A stretch of DNA of 64,000 bases from Taxillus chinensis (Eukaryota > Streptophyta > Magnoliopsida > Santalales > Loranthaceae): positions 16,812,403-16,876,402 of the forward strand of contig CM042084.1 of NCBI GenBank assembly GCA_023512835.1, read 5' to 3'. Position 1 is the first letter of the stretch. Each line of letters begins with the position of its first letter. Shown in pieces: positions 24,278-39,200 of the stretch. The position numbers were made by a program, and so were the translations under genes. The notes under the pieces were generated by a model, which was given only the letters and a program-made list of their open reading frames with translations, was not told the origin of the DNA and searched no databases.

Positions 24278-26990
24278 CTTCTTGACCGGCAAAAGCCTAA
24301 GTAGGGTTCTAAATCCGACCAGAGGGCAAGTTAACAGAAATACAGACTTGGGATCAATGGTCGGTCTCTCCCTCCCTCCGCCTTCGCTGCGTGTAAACCT
24401 CCAGTATGTGTGTGGTCATGGATAGGGATTCCTCAATCCCGTTTTCTCTTCTTTCTTTCTTTCCGTCTTTCTTTTTTTTTTTTCCTTCTTGTATATTTGT
24501 GTTTGTCTGCTGATTTTATTATTCTTTCTCGGATTGGATTTACTTTTTATGTTAGGGTCAACTCAAAATTTTATATTTATAAGTTTTAATGAGGTAATAA
24601 ATTTATTTATTTATTTAGCTTTTCGGTATTGTATATTTCTTATTATTTATTTATATATTTAATTTTTTTTATCATTTATTTCTTCGCACCTCCTTGTTTG
24701 GTTTTTTTTATTTATATTTTTAAAAGTTTGAATACATTTCTAAAATACTTTAATATAAAATCATATTAATATTTTTTCCTATTATTATACTTAACTAGAG
24801 GCTTTTCACCCCCACACACACACACATATATATGTGCATATAATGAATTGTGAGTGTATCATCCTTATTATGGCATACCGTTGCCTAATGACATACCAAG
24901 TTAATATCATTTTGTTTGTTTTTTAAAATGCTACATTTTAGTAAGCTCACTTATAATTATTATTCAATTTACCCACATATATAAATATATATATGGGTAA
25001 TTGTATAATCAAATTGTCCCTGATCAAACAAACTATATTTGAACCCAACAAAAATTGAGTCAGATAAAATATAACCATAGCAATTAATATATTATTATAC
25101 CTGCCTATATATTTCATATATTAATACTGTATGTGATTGAATATAAAATGCTAATGTATTGTTGCAAAATTTTTATTCTATAACTTTGAATATTATTTTT
25201 GTCGTTCATTGTTCAAATTTTAAGTTTTATATTTAGTTTTTTTATGTTTTCATTACAATAATGTTTACAGGCTATTAAGAATTTAATGTTTTAAGACTCA
25301 AGAGTTTTAAATTTAAACTACTTCAAAGTTCTTAAATTCTTTTTATGTAATTTTTTTATTTTTATGAATAGCACGGGAAAAAAACTTAAACCAAAAAGAT
25401 TGAAACTATATCAAAATTTTGGTTTTGGATTTGGGTGTTAAAAATTAAAACTCATCATTTTGGACTTATTTGATATGTATTTTGGTTGTTATATTCGGGT
25501 TTCTTTATTTAAATTTGTATTAAATTTTGAATTTAAAAACAATTTATGTTTGATACGAGAAAAATTATATTTAAAAAAGAATATATTTTTTAAAATTGAT
25601 CTCCATAAAAAATATATATATATATATATATATTTTTAAATATAATATACTATACTATAATAAGCCTATATAATAAAATAAAGAAAAAGATGAAAATAAA
25701 AAAATTATTTAAACCTTGACAAAATTGAGCTTAGATTTGAAAACAAAAAATAATTCAGAAAGTATTTAAGATAAGTTTTTGTTTCTGTTTTATGTTAGAG
25801 TTCGTATAAATTTTAATTTTAAAATAATTTATATTTGGTACTAAAGGAAATTTATTTTGAAAAGAATATTTTTTCTAAAATTTGAGTCCTAACAAAATTT
25901 AAAAATAGAGAAAATAAAATATGTTGGATCATCATAAAATAAAGGAAAACAAAACTGGTTTCTTGCCAAAATTTAAACTATATTTAAAAATAAAAAATAA
26001 TTAAAACTACTTTTTAAATATAGCTATGAAATTCGCTTGTTTTGAAAATTAAATCATAAATTTAAATTCATAAGCCCTGTCTATTTTGGAAAATAGAATT
26101 TCAAAATTAAATATTTTTAAATTGAATTGTTGCCTATCTTTTTAAAATTCAATCACCATTTTCAAGTTGGATTCGGCATACTAAATACATCTTTTGTTGT
26201 TAATTTCAAATTATCTACTACTCAACCCCAAACAACTCATTTACTGCCGTCGAAACGAGTTAACAACTTATGTGTGCGTGGAAATATTAACACCCTCATT
26301 TTTTTATTATTCTAAAGCATACTATCTCATCTTATATGATTTCTCTTGTGAAATTATACTTAATTTTTTCAACTAAATGCAAACTAATGGGCATAAAATA
26401 ACTAGTTCAGACCATTCTTTATAATTATGTAAATTAGGATTGTTTTGATAAAATATTTACAATCTCAATTGGATTTGAACCATACTTGTTCTAATAGTAT
26501 GACATCGTAGTAAATATAATTTAAATAGTAGTGTTAAAGATACTTTAATAGTAATAACATCATAAGCATAATACCTCACATAAAAACGAACATTTGACTT
26601 AAGCTTATAATATTTGAAAGTCATTCTATTATAATAGCAATACTAAATTAATAGATAATATCAATGTGGAATTAGTTAATATAAATAAATATTAAATTGT
26701 CTCACAAAATATATTAATTAAAATTATTACAAATAATATACTAACATTAATTGGTTTGAATTTAAAACTATAAGGTTTGATTTGTGATTAAATGAATATT
26801 ATTTAACGATTTATACAAGAGGATTCCTTATTTTACAAGATTTTTGTTCTACACAACGGAATTATAAATATGTTATAACGATGAAACTAATTTTATAATA
26901 ATAACATTCTTAAATCAACTAAAAGAACTTAACTTCTTTTTAACACTATCCCTTGAGTTACGGAGTGAAAGTTATAAACTCTTAAATTGC
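24278..26990. other. VIPP1 upstream region and AT-rich spacer
   Basis: 24278-24480 should contain the VIPP1 5' UTR and promoter, including a pyrimidine-rich ctttctttctttcc run near 24452-24475. Beyond this the DNA is very AT-rich with short TA runs (about 25611-25635). I see no gene. Confidence 0.6.
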
Positions 26991-27520
26991 AAATAACGAG
27001 AATACAAGTTTTTTTTCCCAATGCAGTTGTGAAAACATATGTCAGCAGATAGGAAGGCCCTACATATATTTTAACTACTCATATGTTTTAAATTTTGTAT
27101 ATGATAAAATGATAGCCTATTTCTATGTGTCATCTTCTTTCATAAAATATTAGATCGATTGTAATGTGCAACACTACTTTATTATCGCCAAACAATAGCA
27201 AAAGTTTTGGATGAATTATACCGAAGTTTGTAAGTAAATACTCAAGTCGTAATAACTCACAACATGCACTCATCGTAGCCCTATATTCGGCATCAATTGA
27301 TGAAAAGGATAAAATTTTTGTATTTTTGATCTACATGGTATTGGTAAAACTGGAAGGGAAAACATGATAGCTTATAGTGGATTGCTGAGTAATTGGACGA
27401 CCCACTCATTCTGAATCACAATATACATACAATGTTAGATTATCATGTGAATATAATAAAATACCTTAATTTATCGTATTTGTAAAATAACAGAGAATTC
27501 AAGGAGCAACTCATAGTAAA
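26990..27520 (-). mobile_element. Ty1/Copia RNase H relic
   Basis: The minus strand reads LLYSHDNLTLYVYCDSEW near 27460-27400, then DAEYRATMSACCELLRLEYLL near 27285-27225, then GDNKVVLHITIDLIFYERR and HIEIGYHFI near 27180-27110. These follow the RNase H and C-terminal motifs of Copia pol (YCDSDWAG, AEAEYRA, CDN, HxEIDxHF). Frameshifts and stops are present. No LTRs were found. Confidence 0.75.
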
Positions 27521-29800
27521 GACCTCCAAGTCAACCGACTAAGAGTTACTGCCTTGATCCTCATATTGCTATACAAAATAGTATAACTCAAAGGCCACGT
27601 TGTTGTCTACAAAGACAGTTTTGACCCCCATGAATTGTTTTGTATTAGATAGAGAACTATTTTCATATAAGCTACTCACTGAGTCCTCACATACAAGCTA
27701 TAGTCTATACACTAACAAGCTTGTTTAAGGTAGTTCCCATGGGGATTGAGTCATTTGTGGGGATATCAAGCAAAGTCTCGAAAAATTTTATGAGCATTTA
27801 TTTCTTTAATCTTATTTTTTCCATTTAACATTGGAGCTAAATAACATAACAAGCATTTGGAATAACAGAAGGGGGATAAGGTCCCATATCCCTACCCCCC
27901 ATACGAAGCAATCATTTTTGTGATCCACTACATCCTTTGTTAGGAGCATGATCAAAGCTAGTTCTTCTTCCCCATTCAATTCTCACATTTTATCTAAATT
28001 TATATTTTCCTTACAAAATAGTGGCCACTCAACCTGCCGGGGGAAATAATATTAAAAATAAAGTCACGAGGTTCTCAATTTCTATTTCATATTTTGTAGT
28101 TTAATAAGTATGGTAACTACAAATTAAATTTGCATATTCTATGATCCTTCATCCCCTCCACGACTATATTATCTATATGTTCTGCTCAGTGAATTCATTT
28201 TCCAATGCTACACTAGATTTTTGTTTGTTTAATTATATATATATATTAAAAGAATTTGAGTTTGTTTGATGGAGAAGATCAATATTGCCAGAAAAGTAGT
28301 CTTTTATATAATTGACTAATTTGATTGTAGGTGGGGAACTATTTTGATAGACCCACAATATATATATATATATATATATTAGCACTAACTCTTAGTAGGG
28401 ATTCAACTTGAGAACCTAGAGACATAATTACTTTTGTTGGTGGTTTTGCGCCGTTGCTTTGGGAGTGCTTGTAATTTTCCACTCGCAAGCCTATACGATG
28501 CATGATAGTCTCTCAAACTCTGGAGAATAACTTTTTTCCCTCACTCCATCGATCGATCCTTTATGATTCACTTGTGTGACCACCAGCTAGCTTCGTCACC
28601 TATCAATGATGGTTGAGAATAAAAAGTTTTTCACGGCTAAGGGATCGACAATTTCATATTCTTCATATCTATTTTGGAGAATGCAAATTATAATAATTGG
28701 AGATCTCTACCAAACCTTATACATATCATCTTATATTTTTATATCTTTATAATAAAACAATATTATAAATCAATTATTTATTGTTTTTTTCATTTACTTA
28801 TAAACTACTCCTTTTTATTTAAAATAATTATTTAAATATGTAATTTTAGAGCACTCTCTATCGGCTAGCTAAATGGTAAAATGTAACCAAAACGTTAAAA
28901 AGTATTCACAACAGATTCATTATTGCTATAGTATTTTTAACAGATACTAAATTTGATGGCCATTTTTAGCCAGTCAAAAACGCTAGCTAGTTTTTTTTCC
29001 TCCCCCATTCAATCTTTATCCCAGGGAACATTATAGGGGGAGGGGGCATTGGCACTAGATTTGTGTAAGGGGGAGGGGCAATGATGGCGCAATAGGATAG
29101 AGAGATCTATGTAGGGGGGGGGGGGAGAGATCCAACAAGAGAGAGAGAGAGAGAGATTTGTGCAAGGTGAGGCTGGATCTAGGTGCGGCAATTCATGCAG
29201 GAGAGGCGTAGAGAGAGAAAGAGGGGTGAGGGATTACCTATTAGAGTTTAATTAGTGAGATTTTAAAAAATATTTAAATTTTGTTAAGTCTATTATTATA
29301 TAAATTTATTTATATAAAGCTATTATTATATTAAAATTATATTATTATATAATTTATAAAAACTAATTATTTAGTTAAATTATAAGTAAACTGTAGTGAT
29401 AGGAGATCATTGTGATGCTTTTAAAAAATCTATATTTTATATCCAAATATTCAGATTTATTGTAGAAATTTTTTAACATATAAAATATACAAATTTGGAG
29501 GATGCAGTATAATTTTTTTTATTTTTATTTTTAATAAACTTCTAGTGTGAATGGTTTGAGTGGAGAGAGTTCATGGTAAAAGTTAACTAAGGTTAAATCC
29601 TAATATACAGTACATATGACTGGACAAATGTTCTCTCCCCCATAATGGGTGGGAGACTCGGAAGAAATGTTGGAGGTAAACTTTGTCCGTTCCAATTTAC
29701 GGGTCGATTTAATTACAGTCCAGTCAATAGCGGCGGGGAGGAGGGAAAAAAATACAATACCAACAGCGGGACAAAACAAGAAACACCAAATCCGACACAG
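27521..29800. other. Spacer without recognised genes
   Basis: AT-rich DNA with TA repeats at about 28362-28379. A G-rich, GA-repeat stretch lies at 29030-29230, including a run of G near 29115 and gagagagagaga near 29140. The word agcactctctatcggctagctaaa near 28850 resembles ends of plant MITEs, but I could not find a matching opposite end. Confidence 0.45.
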
Positions 29801-29827
29801 GCCGGTGTGCGCGTACACCACACCGGC
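29801..29827. promoter_or_regulatory. Perfect 9-bp inverted repeat upstream of the aspartic protease
   Basis: GCCGGTGTG at 29801-29809 is matched in inverse by CACACCGGC at 29819-29827, with a 9-base spacer. It lies about 440 bp upstream of the protease start codon, in a mostly A-rich region, so it could be a dimeric transcription-factor site or a hairpin. The regulatory role is inference. Confidence 0.35.
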
Positions 29828-30262
29828 TTGCAAATAAATAGCACTCCCAATTCGACACAGCAAGGCCCGAGAGATATATGCCAGACAAGCACGGCAAAGA
29901 AAAAAAAAGAAAAGAAAAAAAAAGGAAAAAAAAAAGACAAGAAAAGAAAAACAAACCAACAGACAAAAGTCACAACACGAGGGAGAGAGAGAGGGAGGAG
30001 ACTTTTTTTTTTTCTAAAATTTGCAAAACGAAACGGTCGTTGTTCCTCCACCGTCCCTGTCCGTCTCTGTCTGTTTGTTTGCCGCTGAATAAACGCGTCT
30101 CTCTCATCGCCTGTTGTATTCTTGCCGCCGCCGCCGCCGACATTTTCTGACCCACCTTGCTGGTGTGTCCCGCCTCTTCTCTTTAAGAAAAAAAGAACAA
30201 TTGGAGCGCACAGCTACAGCGACAGCCGAACGCGTTGCATGTTCGCGGCTTTTAAGGAAATC

Positions 30263-33200
30263 ATGGATCGCGCGCTCGCTGTCCTCCTTCCGCTCCTCGT
30301 CCTGGCATCTGTATCCGCGGCATCTGCCAACATCGTGTTCAATGTCCATCACAAGTTCTCGGGTCGCCAGTTTTCGCTGGGCGCTTTCAGGGCCCACGAC
30401 GCCCGTCGACACGGCCGGGCTCTCGGAGCTGTCGATCTGCCCCTCGGCGGCAATGGCCATCCCTCAGAAACTGGGTCAGACCTCCCTATCTCTCTCTCTG
30501 CCCACACGCGCTCACAATTTATATGATTGATTCTGATATGCTTACTCCTGTTTATGGGTCATTGTTATTTGCTTCATAGATCCAAGGGGTTGTTTTGTTT
30601 CTGCCTGAATTGCTTGTTATGATTATTAGTTTTGAGGTACTGGGACCAATGGGTTTGAGATAAACTCTGGTTTTTCATGCCGTGAGTTATGCTATATGGA
30701 GGAGCTTCTGTTTTATATTATGGGGCCATGGGCTCAGTGATAAAAAATGAAAAACAATTATAGTGGGGTGTTGGCGAATTGCTTGCTGGGGTGATTGTTT
30801 CTGAGGTATTTGATGATTGCACAGTGGGTTCACATTCTCACTCGTAGATTCATTCTAGTATTTTTCCTTATGGTGATTGGGCTAGACACATTTGATGAAT
30901 GGAGAATGAGTCCATATTTATTGAGATAAATTCTCTTATTTTGTACGAGGAATTCACTTTATGTGAATTTCATTTTCTTTTTAGTTTTCGATAAGAAAAC
31001 AATAGCATTTTGGTTGTATTTTGTGAATTGATTGTTGTTGTAATTGGCATTGAGGTATTTGATGAATGGAGGATGGGTTCACATTCACATTGTCATTCTA
31101 TTGAGGTAAATAATGGTTTTTCGCTTTATACTTTAAGCTTTACGTCATTTTATATTTTGTCTTACTTTGGTTTGAGAAAATTATGATACTTCGATAAAAT
31201 TAGGATAAGCCATGCATATTAACAAGGAACCCGATGGATATTCCTGGTTTCAAATGAAGAAACTCCAGCATAAATAAAAACACATGGGGGAAGCATAATT
31301 CAAACTAGGTGCCAAGACAGAAACAAAGCAGTCCCTGTTTTTTATGGCAAAGATGCCAAGGAACAGCTTTACAGGAGCATATTTGATGTCAGATGTCTCC
31401 TGGTCTTATGTTTAATACGAACCTGCAGGAACAAACAAGGGACAAGCCAATCCGAGTAAACTTGGAAGCAGATCAGATTTCCTGACACTGAAGAAAATAG
31501 GCCATGGATTGAGGCGTCATGAACTATGTATGAGTGTGATGTGAACATCCTCTAAATTGAAACTGTATAGTAGGAATGCAGGAAAAGATGATCCACTAAC
31601 TCCCCATCCTCACCACATAGGCAGCACCAATTGGCCATTCATCCGCCTCTCCTGTGTAGGCTGTCACTACTCATGAGTAAACACCTTTTTCATTTCTCTT
31701 CAAAGAAAAGAAGCCACGCTGGGAAGGACCTTGAATCTGTGTCCTGACAGCTGGTTTTGGACTATTTTATAGTACACTTTCACAAATAAAACAGAAGAAG
31801 CCCCTTCCAATTCCACTGAGCTATTGATAGTCTTCATTTTGCTGTATCCCCAAGTAATGTAAAATGGCTCTCAGAAGTTTATCTCTTTACCCTCCCCTGG
31901 GGTTCTGTCAGAACTATAAGCCCCAGAATGTGGTCCCTTTTTGTTGTTTCATAATATCAGCTGCCTTGATTGGTTGGTTATCAGCAAGGGTGTAAAGGTT
32001 TGGGGAGAGATGTTTTAAGGGATTATCAGTGCACCATGTATCATCACAGAACCCCACAGTTCCATTCCCAATTTTAACCTTGCCCGAGCCTGGAAACTTC
32101 TTTGAAGCCGTTAAGATGCCTTTCCAGAGAGAAGTTCCATATGGCTTGGGTAATGTAGCTGGATTTCATGTTATGTGGAGAGGTTTTGGGTAATTGTTAG
32201 TCCTTCATGATCTTGGTTCATCTTGGATAAAGCCAGGGTGCGCAGTCATTCAGTTTGGTGATGAAAATAGTATAACCAATTGGTGTTTGGGCATTGAAAA
32301 GTTTACCCAACCCTTTTCAAATTAATCTGGTTACTTTATCAATAACAAAAAAGAGGGCTTCAGCTCTTGTGGACCTTTTCCACTTGTCTTCCTCTGATGA
32401 CCATCTCTTTTTTTACTCATTCATGATTGGTGTTTCGAGGCAAATGCGGTTTCATCAGTAAAAGTTGGTTCAGTGTGTCCCTAGCTGCATTCTAAGTTTA
32501 AATTTGTAGTGTTGCATGACTGAGATGATCACAAAATCATATAAATTAATTCAAACATAATGGACAAAAATATTGGAAAATGGCGGAACAAAATATCTCA
32601 TTAACCGATAGCTATTAATTTGTTGGTAGAATTCTATCTACTCAACGTGCCATGCTTTTTTTCCTAGTAGAAAAGAAGCGCTGGGAGGTGTGTTTTCTTT
32701 GCATCAATGGCCATCATTATTGTTCCTCTTACTTGATTCTGCCTGTTGGGAGTATACTAGTCTGGTTTTCTTTTGGATTTTTATTTGGTTGGTAGGTGTC
32801 TAACTAGGAACATCCAGGCACCATGCATTTTGTTCTAGAAAACATGTGAGGGGAGATTTTTTTTCTTTGTATTAATTGTTATTATTGATACTCTTCTCAC
32901 TAAAATTTCCCCTCTGGATGTATTTGGATTTTATAGGCTCTATTATGCTAAGCTTAGTATTGGGACACCTTCAAAAGACTACTATGTGCAAGTTGATACA
33001 GGAAGTGACATTCTGTGGCTTAACTGCATTGGCTGCAACAAGTGTCCCACGAAGAGTGATATTGGAGTATGCTTTCCTTTTCTGTTTTAATGTGCGGTAA
33101 AACATTTAAATATATCACCTGTGTGCATAAATTTTTTAAAAAAATTCTGCTCCTTAATAAATTTCTGATTGCAGGTGGAGCTGAAACTGTATGACCCAAA

Positions 33201-36200
33201 AGGCTCAGCTTCTGCAAATTTAGTTACTTGTGATCAAGATTTTTGCACCAGTATGTACTCTGGTACACTTCCTGGTTGCAAGCCTGACCTGCTATGTCAG
33301 TATAATGTTGTCTATGGAGATGGAAGCTCAACTGCTGGATATTTCGTGAAAGATTTTGTGCAACTTGATCAAGCATCTGGAAATTTTCAGACCAAACCTA
33401 CAAATGGGACAGTTATATTTGGGTGAGTTTTGGTTCTAGATAGAGCTCTTATATGCCTTTGCATGCATGTCATGACATTAGCGAGTATCACGAACCTATC
33501 ATGTTTTATCTTTTATTCTTAGAAAATGGGGCAATATCGTTGGATATATTTCTCTGTTAAAAAACATGTGTATAGAATAGGAAATGGTTAGCACAATGTG
33601 TGGTATCAATATCATGTTAGTGTGGAACCACACATTTGGTTCTGTTTTCTAGTACTGCAGTTGCGTGAATGGTCTCATTACCAAAGAGTGATGTCACTTT
33701 AGTAGGTGGACTAGTCAATGTGTTAGATGAAGTTGCCATGCGTAAATTGCAGAAGGAATAGTACTTTGAAAAAGTGATAGGAACCAGAATGAAACAAAAT
33801 TCAAAAACTTGTTTTCATAGTTTGAGGATTGGTGATAAATTTTAAATTTAAGAGCCTGCTTATTTAAGAGTTTGTTTCCTAACATTATATTTCCATCCTC
33901 TATACTGTGGACTTGAACCACCTTGTGTTGGGGTTCTTAGCTTTGTCCTGATCCACCACACAGCCATTGGAGTCCTATTTATCCCACTTCTGCAGACCAA
34001 AAAAAAAACCTACCACTGCAATTGAAATAAATAAACAAAACGAATATGAGATTGTGATATTCAGAGTGGATGAACACAGATGTTGGTGCTGTCATCTTCT
34101 GGTTTTGTCATCACTATATCAAAAACACCACCAGATTAAAGAAAGCTAAACCAAAGATTAGCTACTGTCCCCAATCACATCTTGATTCTGCATGAACCTC
34201 TAATCACTAATTTTTGTTATTTGTTATGTTTTCTAGATGTCCTTTTAAAAAACTAAGCTGACATCCATCGAACGAAGTGCTTCCACATTCATATTTACCA
34301 GTCCACATAAGCTGATAAGCACCTTGCCATGTCATTTATTTGACTCGGGACCCTTATTTCCATATTCAATGTGTTGTGTCCCATTTTTGCAATCCTTGTA
34401 GTTAGATTCATCCTCCAAGACACTTTTCAGCCACTGAAAGTCCTATATAACCGTTTTACATGCTATCACCATTACAGCTACTGTTTGCAAAATCAGATTA
34501 TAAATCTCATGGGCATGGATAGTATTTTGGAATGTTTTATTACTATATTCACTAGTTGACTTGTAAATCTTTTGCCTACGTATTGCATGAAATAGTTCCA
34601 AATACCTTATTTTTGTCAAATTGGATAGATAATGAAAATATTGTTCACTCTAATTGGTTAAACTAGCCATACAAATACATTACATTTAACTAACAAGAAG
34701 TGAATATTCTGTAAACATAAATACAATTATTGATTTTCTACCAGTAAAGGTGATTGGCCTGCCTCTAAACCACAATCTCGGCACCCATTTGTCCTAATAA
34801 GTACCACACAAAATCTAACATAGTAAACCAAAAAAAAAACCCCTCAACTGTGCCACACTGCCACCTAACTACAATGAATAGGAGATGGTCAATTTGCTAC
34901 CCTTTGCCCTTGAACAACAAACACATGCTCACCAATGGCAATTTTCTTTGCCAAAGGTAATCTGTGGTAAGGTCCATGCTCCAAGCAGCTTCCCAAGCAA
35001 AAAAGGTAAGTCTGGTTGTTCCTTTTGAGTTGGGTGTTGTTCGTTTGTTATTTTGTGTTCATTTGTTGTTTATCTCTTAATGCACGTCTTGTGTACTTAG
35101 TTTTTAATAAAGTTTTATCACCTATAAAAAAAGCTTTTTCCCAAAAGGATAAAGAGGTTCCCTCCCTCTGCTTCCATGCTACAGACTGAAGTAACTCCTC
35201 CTATCCCATCTGTAAATCCTTCCTCCATAAGGGATTCTTGACGGCTTCAAAGTCTAGGCCTAATGTTTCTCCCCAAAATGGCTCCAATCACCCACCAACA
35301 CAAACTTCCCTTTCAATGGCTACATTTTTTACATGGACAATTAACTTCACGTGGACAGATAGAGAGTTCCTGAGTTGCCATGTATTTCTTTGTTTTCCTC
35401 ATATAGGATCTTTGTTTAAATGAATTTATATTTGCAGGTAACTGTCTCTGATTATCAATATTGATTCTTATTCTTTCCAATAATACTTATATTGTATATA
35501 TTATATTTATTGTAATTGTTTTGCTCTTTCATTGCTATATGCTTTCCTATTTCAGCCCCATTTTTTGTATAATCGCTTTTTTTGCAACTAGGTTTGTTTA
35601 CTCAATGCTAGAGATTGAAGTACTTTTTCATTCCCTTGTGATAGTTACAAGGCTAATACATTTTTCCCACTTCCTGTGATAGCTGTGGTGCTAAGCAATC
35701 TGGGGAGCTAGGTACATCTTCTGAAGCGCTGGATGGGATACTTGGCTTTGGACAGGCGAACTCTTCCATGATTTCACAATTAGCTTCTGCTGGGAAGGTG
35801 AAAAAGACGTTTGCGCATTGCTTAGACAATGTAAATGGAGGTGGAATCTTTGCTATTGGACAAGTGTTGCATCCAAAAGTGAACACAACTCCATTGGTTC
35901 CAAATCAGTAAGTGATGTTGTATGATGATTTCAATTCATTCTGCTGCCTCTTTTTTATTTTTGCATATATGCATAAACATGCATACAATTTGACGGCATA
36001 ATTTGCTTTCATAGCATATGTTATTACAGCGACTGCTTTTATTGGATATGAGTTCTGTAACAATTTTTGGCTTAAGATACATGTTTATAACTATTTTAGG
36101 ATGCACTACAATGTTAATATGAAGACAATTGAGGTGGGTGGTAAGGCTCTGGATCTTCCTACTGATATATTTGACACTGGAAGTAGTAAAGGGACGATAA

Positions 36201-39200
36201 TCGACAGTGGCACAACTTTGGCATATTTACCAAGTGATCTTTATAAGCCACTTATTAATGCGGTATGTTGTGCTTTATCTGTTTATTCATTTAATTTGTG
36301 TCCTCAGTCTTCTGACATACAATATTACATTTTAGATGTTTGCTCAGCAGCCTGGTTTGAAACTACATACCGTTGATGAGCAGTTCAGCTGCTTCACATA
36401 TACTGGAAAGTAAGGTCTCAACTGCAGCCGCTTTTGTGCTTTACCCCTTTTCTTTTGTATATTTTAATGTTTATTTATAGATCTTATTCAATCAAAAAGT
36501 TATTACTAATTGCATTGGTTAACAGCTTGGCCTGGTAATTAACTGGCTCCTCCATTAATTTAAACATCGCAGTTATTTTTTTTTTTTGGCAGTGAATGTC
36601 AGAGTTTGGGATCTCATAGTTTTTTTTTTATTTTACCTTAGCTGGGCAAGTTGAACTATGATTTCTTAAATGTTACTGTTTCAGGGTGGGGTTGCATTTT
36701 TGCTGTACTGTTAAACTACAGCTTCTTCTTTTATACTTGATAATTTTCTGGCAATTGTGGTGCACTTAATGTCCTCTGGATAACATTTTTAATTTCTTTT
36801 CCTGTATTTTTGTAGTGTTGATGATGGATTTCCAGTTGTCACTTTTAACTTCGAGGGGTCAATTTCTTTGACAGTTTATCCTCATGAATATCTTTTCCAA
36901 ATTCGTGTAAGTATTATCCTTTTCAAATGTTTGATGGAATAACACTTTTTGATGGGTCGTTGTTGTGACCCAGTATCATGCTTGTTTTTTTTCATTGCTG
37001 TGCATTTATTCTGTGTTGGGAAGACCAAATTGGATGTGATAGTCTTGCATATCCATCGGTATATGAGAGTTTGTGTGATTACTCAAATGTGATTATCATA
37101 AAATATGCAATATAAAAATAGTTTGGTACACAACACGCATGAGGAGCATACAATTCCATTTTGACAAAAATACCCTCCAAATTTGTTCCCCATTATTGAA
37201 AAACGTTCACTTTATATGCGTCAGTCCTCAACTTCTCCCCCTTGCCCAATCCTTCAAAATTTTCCGTCTCTAGAGATCCATCAACATGTTATAGAATTTG
37301 TTTTGGTGCTGAGAAGATGAGAGAGTAAGTGCTTGAGATCAGAAAACAATACATTTAGTTGGGACAATTAAACTCACCTGTGCAGATCTTGTACAGCACC
37401 ACCAGATTTGGATTGTTGAAGGGCTAAGGTAGTGTTTGTTTAATGTCTGTAGGTGTCTTGAGTCTAAATAAATTTCATTCGGTCAGAAATTAAAGCATTA
37501 AGCTTGTTTGTTTAAATGTCAATTTGGACTGAATGAACCCAAAAAGTGGCTGGCTGACCAAATCAGCAACAAATTTATGGTTGATTCAGTTATCTGTTCA
37601 TTTCATTGATTAAGGAAAAAGTCAAAAATAACCTGAAAAATGTTGTACCATCTTCTCCATTGTGTCAACCTAGGGCTATTATACCAGTTACCAGACAATG
37701 ACGACTGCTCCAATTGGCCGTTCAGACACATAAATCAAATCATCATCCTAACAGCCACCATCATCTTCTCTGTCCCAACTCCACAGTCCCTGTTCTCTTC
37801 CATTCCAGATCTTGTGACCTGCCACTCGCTCTTCAGTCTTCACCAAATCTGCTCAAAGCATTTGCTCCTACTAGATACATACTTTTTTTCATCAATAATT
37901 ATAAAAATCTTAATTGCTTATATAGAAGGGTAAAAATGGAAAACTATACTCATTCAGACCTTGGAACAATATTGCAATCAAACAGTAAATGTATTCAACA
38001 ATCAACAAATTTTATTCAATAGTCACAAACAAATGCCACCTAAGTCATTCAATCTTCAGATCAAATGAATAAATAAATGAATAATAAAAATAAAAATTTG
38101 AACTTCCACAAAATTTCCAAACAAACAGTAGAGCACCCTGCAATCTAGTTGGTGGAGTATGATTTTGATCACTGGAGAGATTGCCATGGCCTGCTTTTAA
38201 ACTAAACCGCTGGTGGCAGGGCTGTGTAGAGCTCTTGGCGGTGATATAAGCGTTGAAATCAGGCTCAGAGGACCAGCCAAAGATGGGCATCCCCTAGTTT
38301 CCAAAGGAGATGGCACTGAGATAGATGCTGGTTGGGCTGGAATGCAACAAATGAATGTCTTTAGAGAGAGAAATACAGAGAAAAAGTTGAGTGATGAAAG
38401 GGGTTCTGGGGCTGAGTGGATGGTGAGGTCTTCTACTTATATATATATATATTATATTCTGGGTGTTTACTACTGCCCTGAAGCCTTTGTGTGATTGTGA
38501 CCAGAGGAATTTAACTTGGATCTAATTTCATTGATGGCGACGGAGAAATTGCAACAAGTATCCATGCTGAAGGATGGTCGGGAGGACAGTGTTATCTGGA
38601 AGCATATAAAATTAAGATGACTCACACATTTAAAATATTAAGAGTAATTTATTATCACATCCCAATGCCTGTTAAACATGTCAAGAAAAAAAAAACCCTT
38701 TTAGAGGTTTACTTAATACCAATGTTACCTAATACTGTCCCTCAAATGTAGCATTATTACCATATCCTATCTTTGTTGGGTGTATTTAGCAAAACTGGAA
38801 ATTAAATTCATGGGTGTGATGTAAGGACCAAGACTGCTTGCAGAAAAATGACAGATGGTAAGCATATGGGTGAGGTGTACCATATTGCGAGAATTTGTTA
38901 GGTTAATAATAGTGGAGATTTGTTTTTAAAGCAGTCTCGGAAGTTTTTAGGATCAGTGTCTTGCTTTTGGAAAGCTGAGCTAGTGCTTGCTTGAACTTTT
39001 GTAGCATTACCAGTGGTTCCTTCATCGATCCTCACTTGAATTATTTTATTTAAATCTTAAAATAAAAATAACTTCATCTCAACAGTGAAGCGAACTGTGG
39101 CATAGGAGCAGTCATCTGCTCACTCCAAGGCAGGCGACTGCCACTGGAAACCAAGTTAAGGATATTATTTATGGGCTTGGTCCATGCTTTGATGTGATTC

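Noticed and set aside
29600..30155. Several overlapping Lys-rich, Phe-rich or Ser-rich open frames
   Set aside because: Low-complexity A/G-rich promoter DNA of the protease gene; no family resemblance and frames occur on both strands.
38045..38494. Possible small gene inside protease intron 7
   Set aside because: Open on both strands, no recognised domain, no splice partners.
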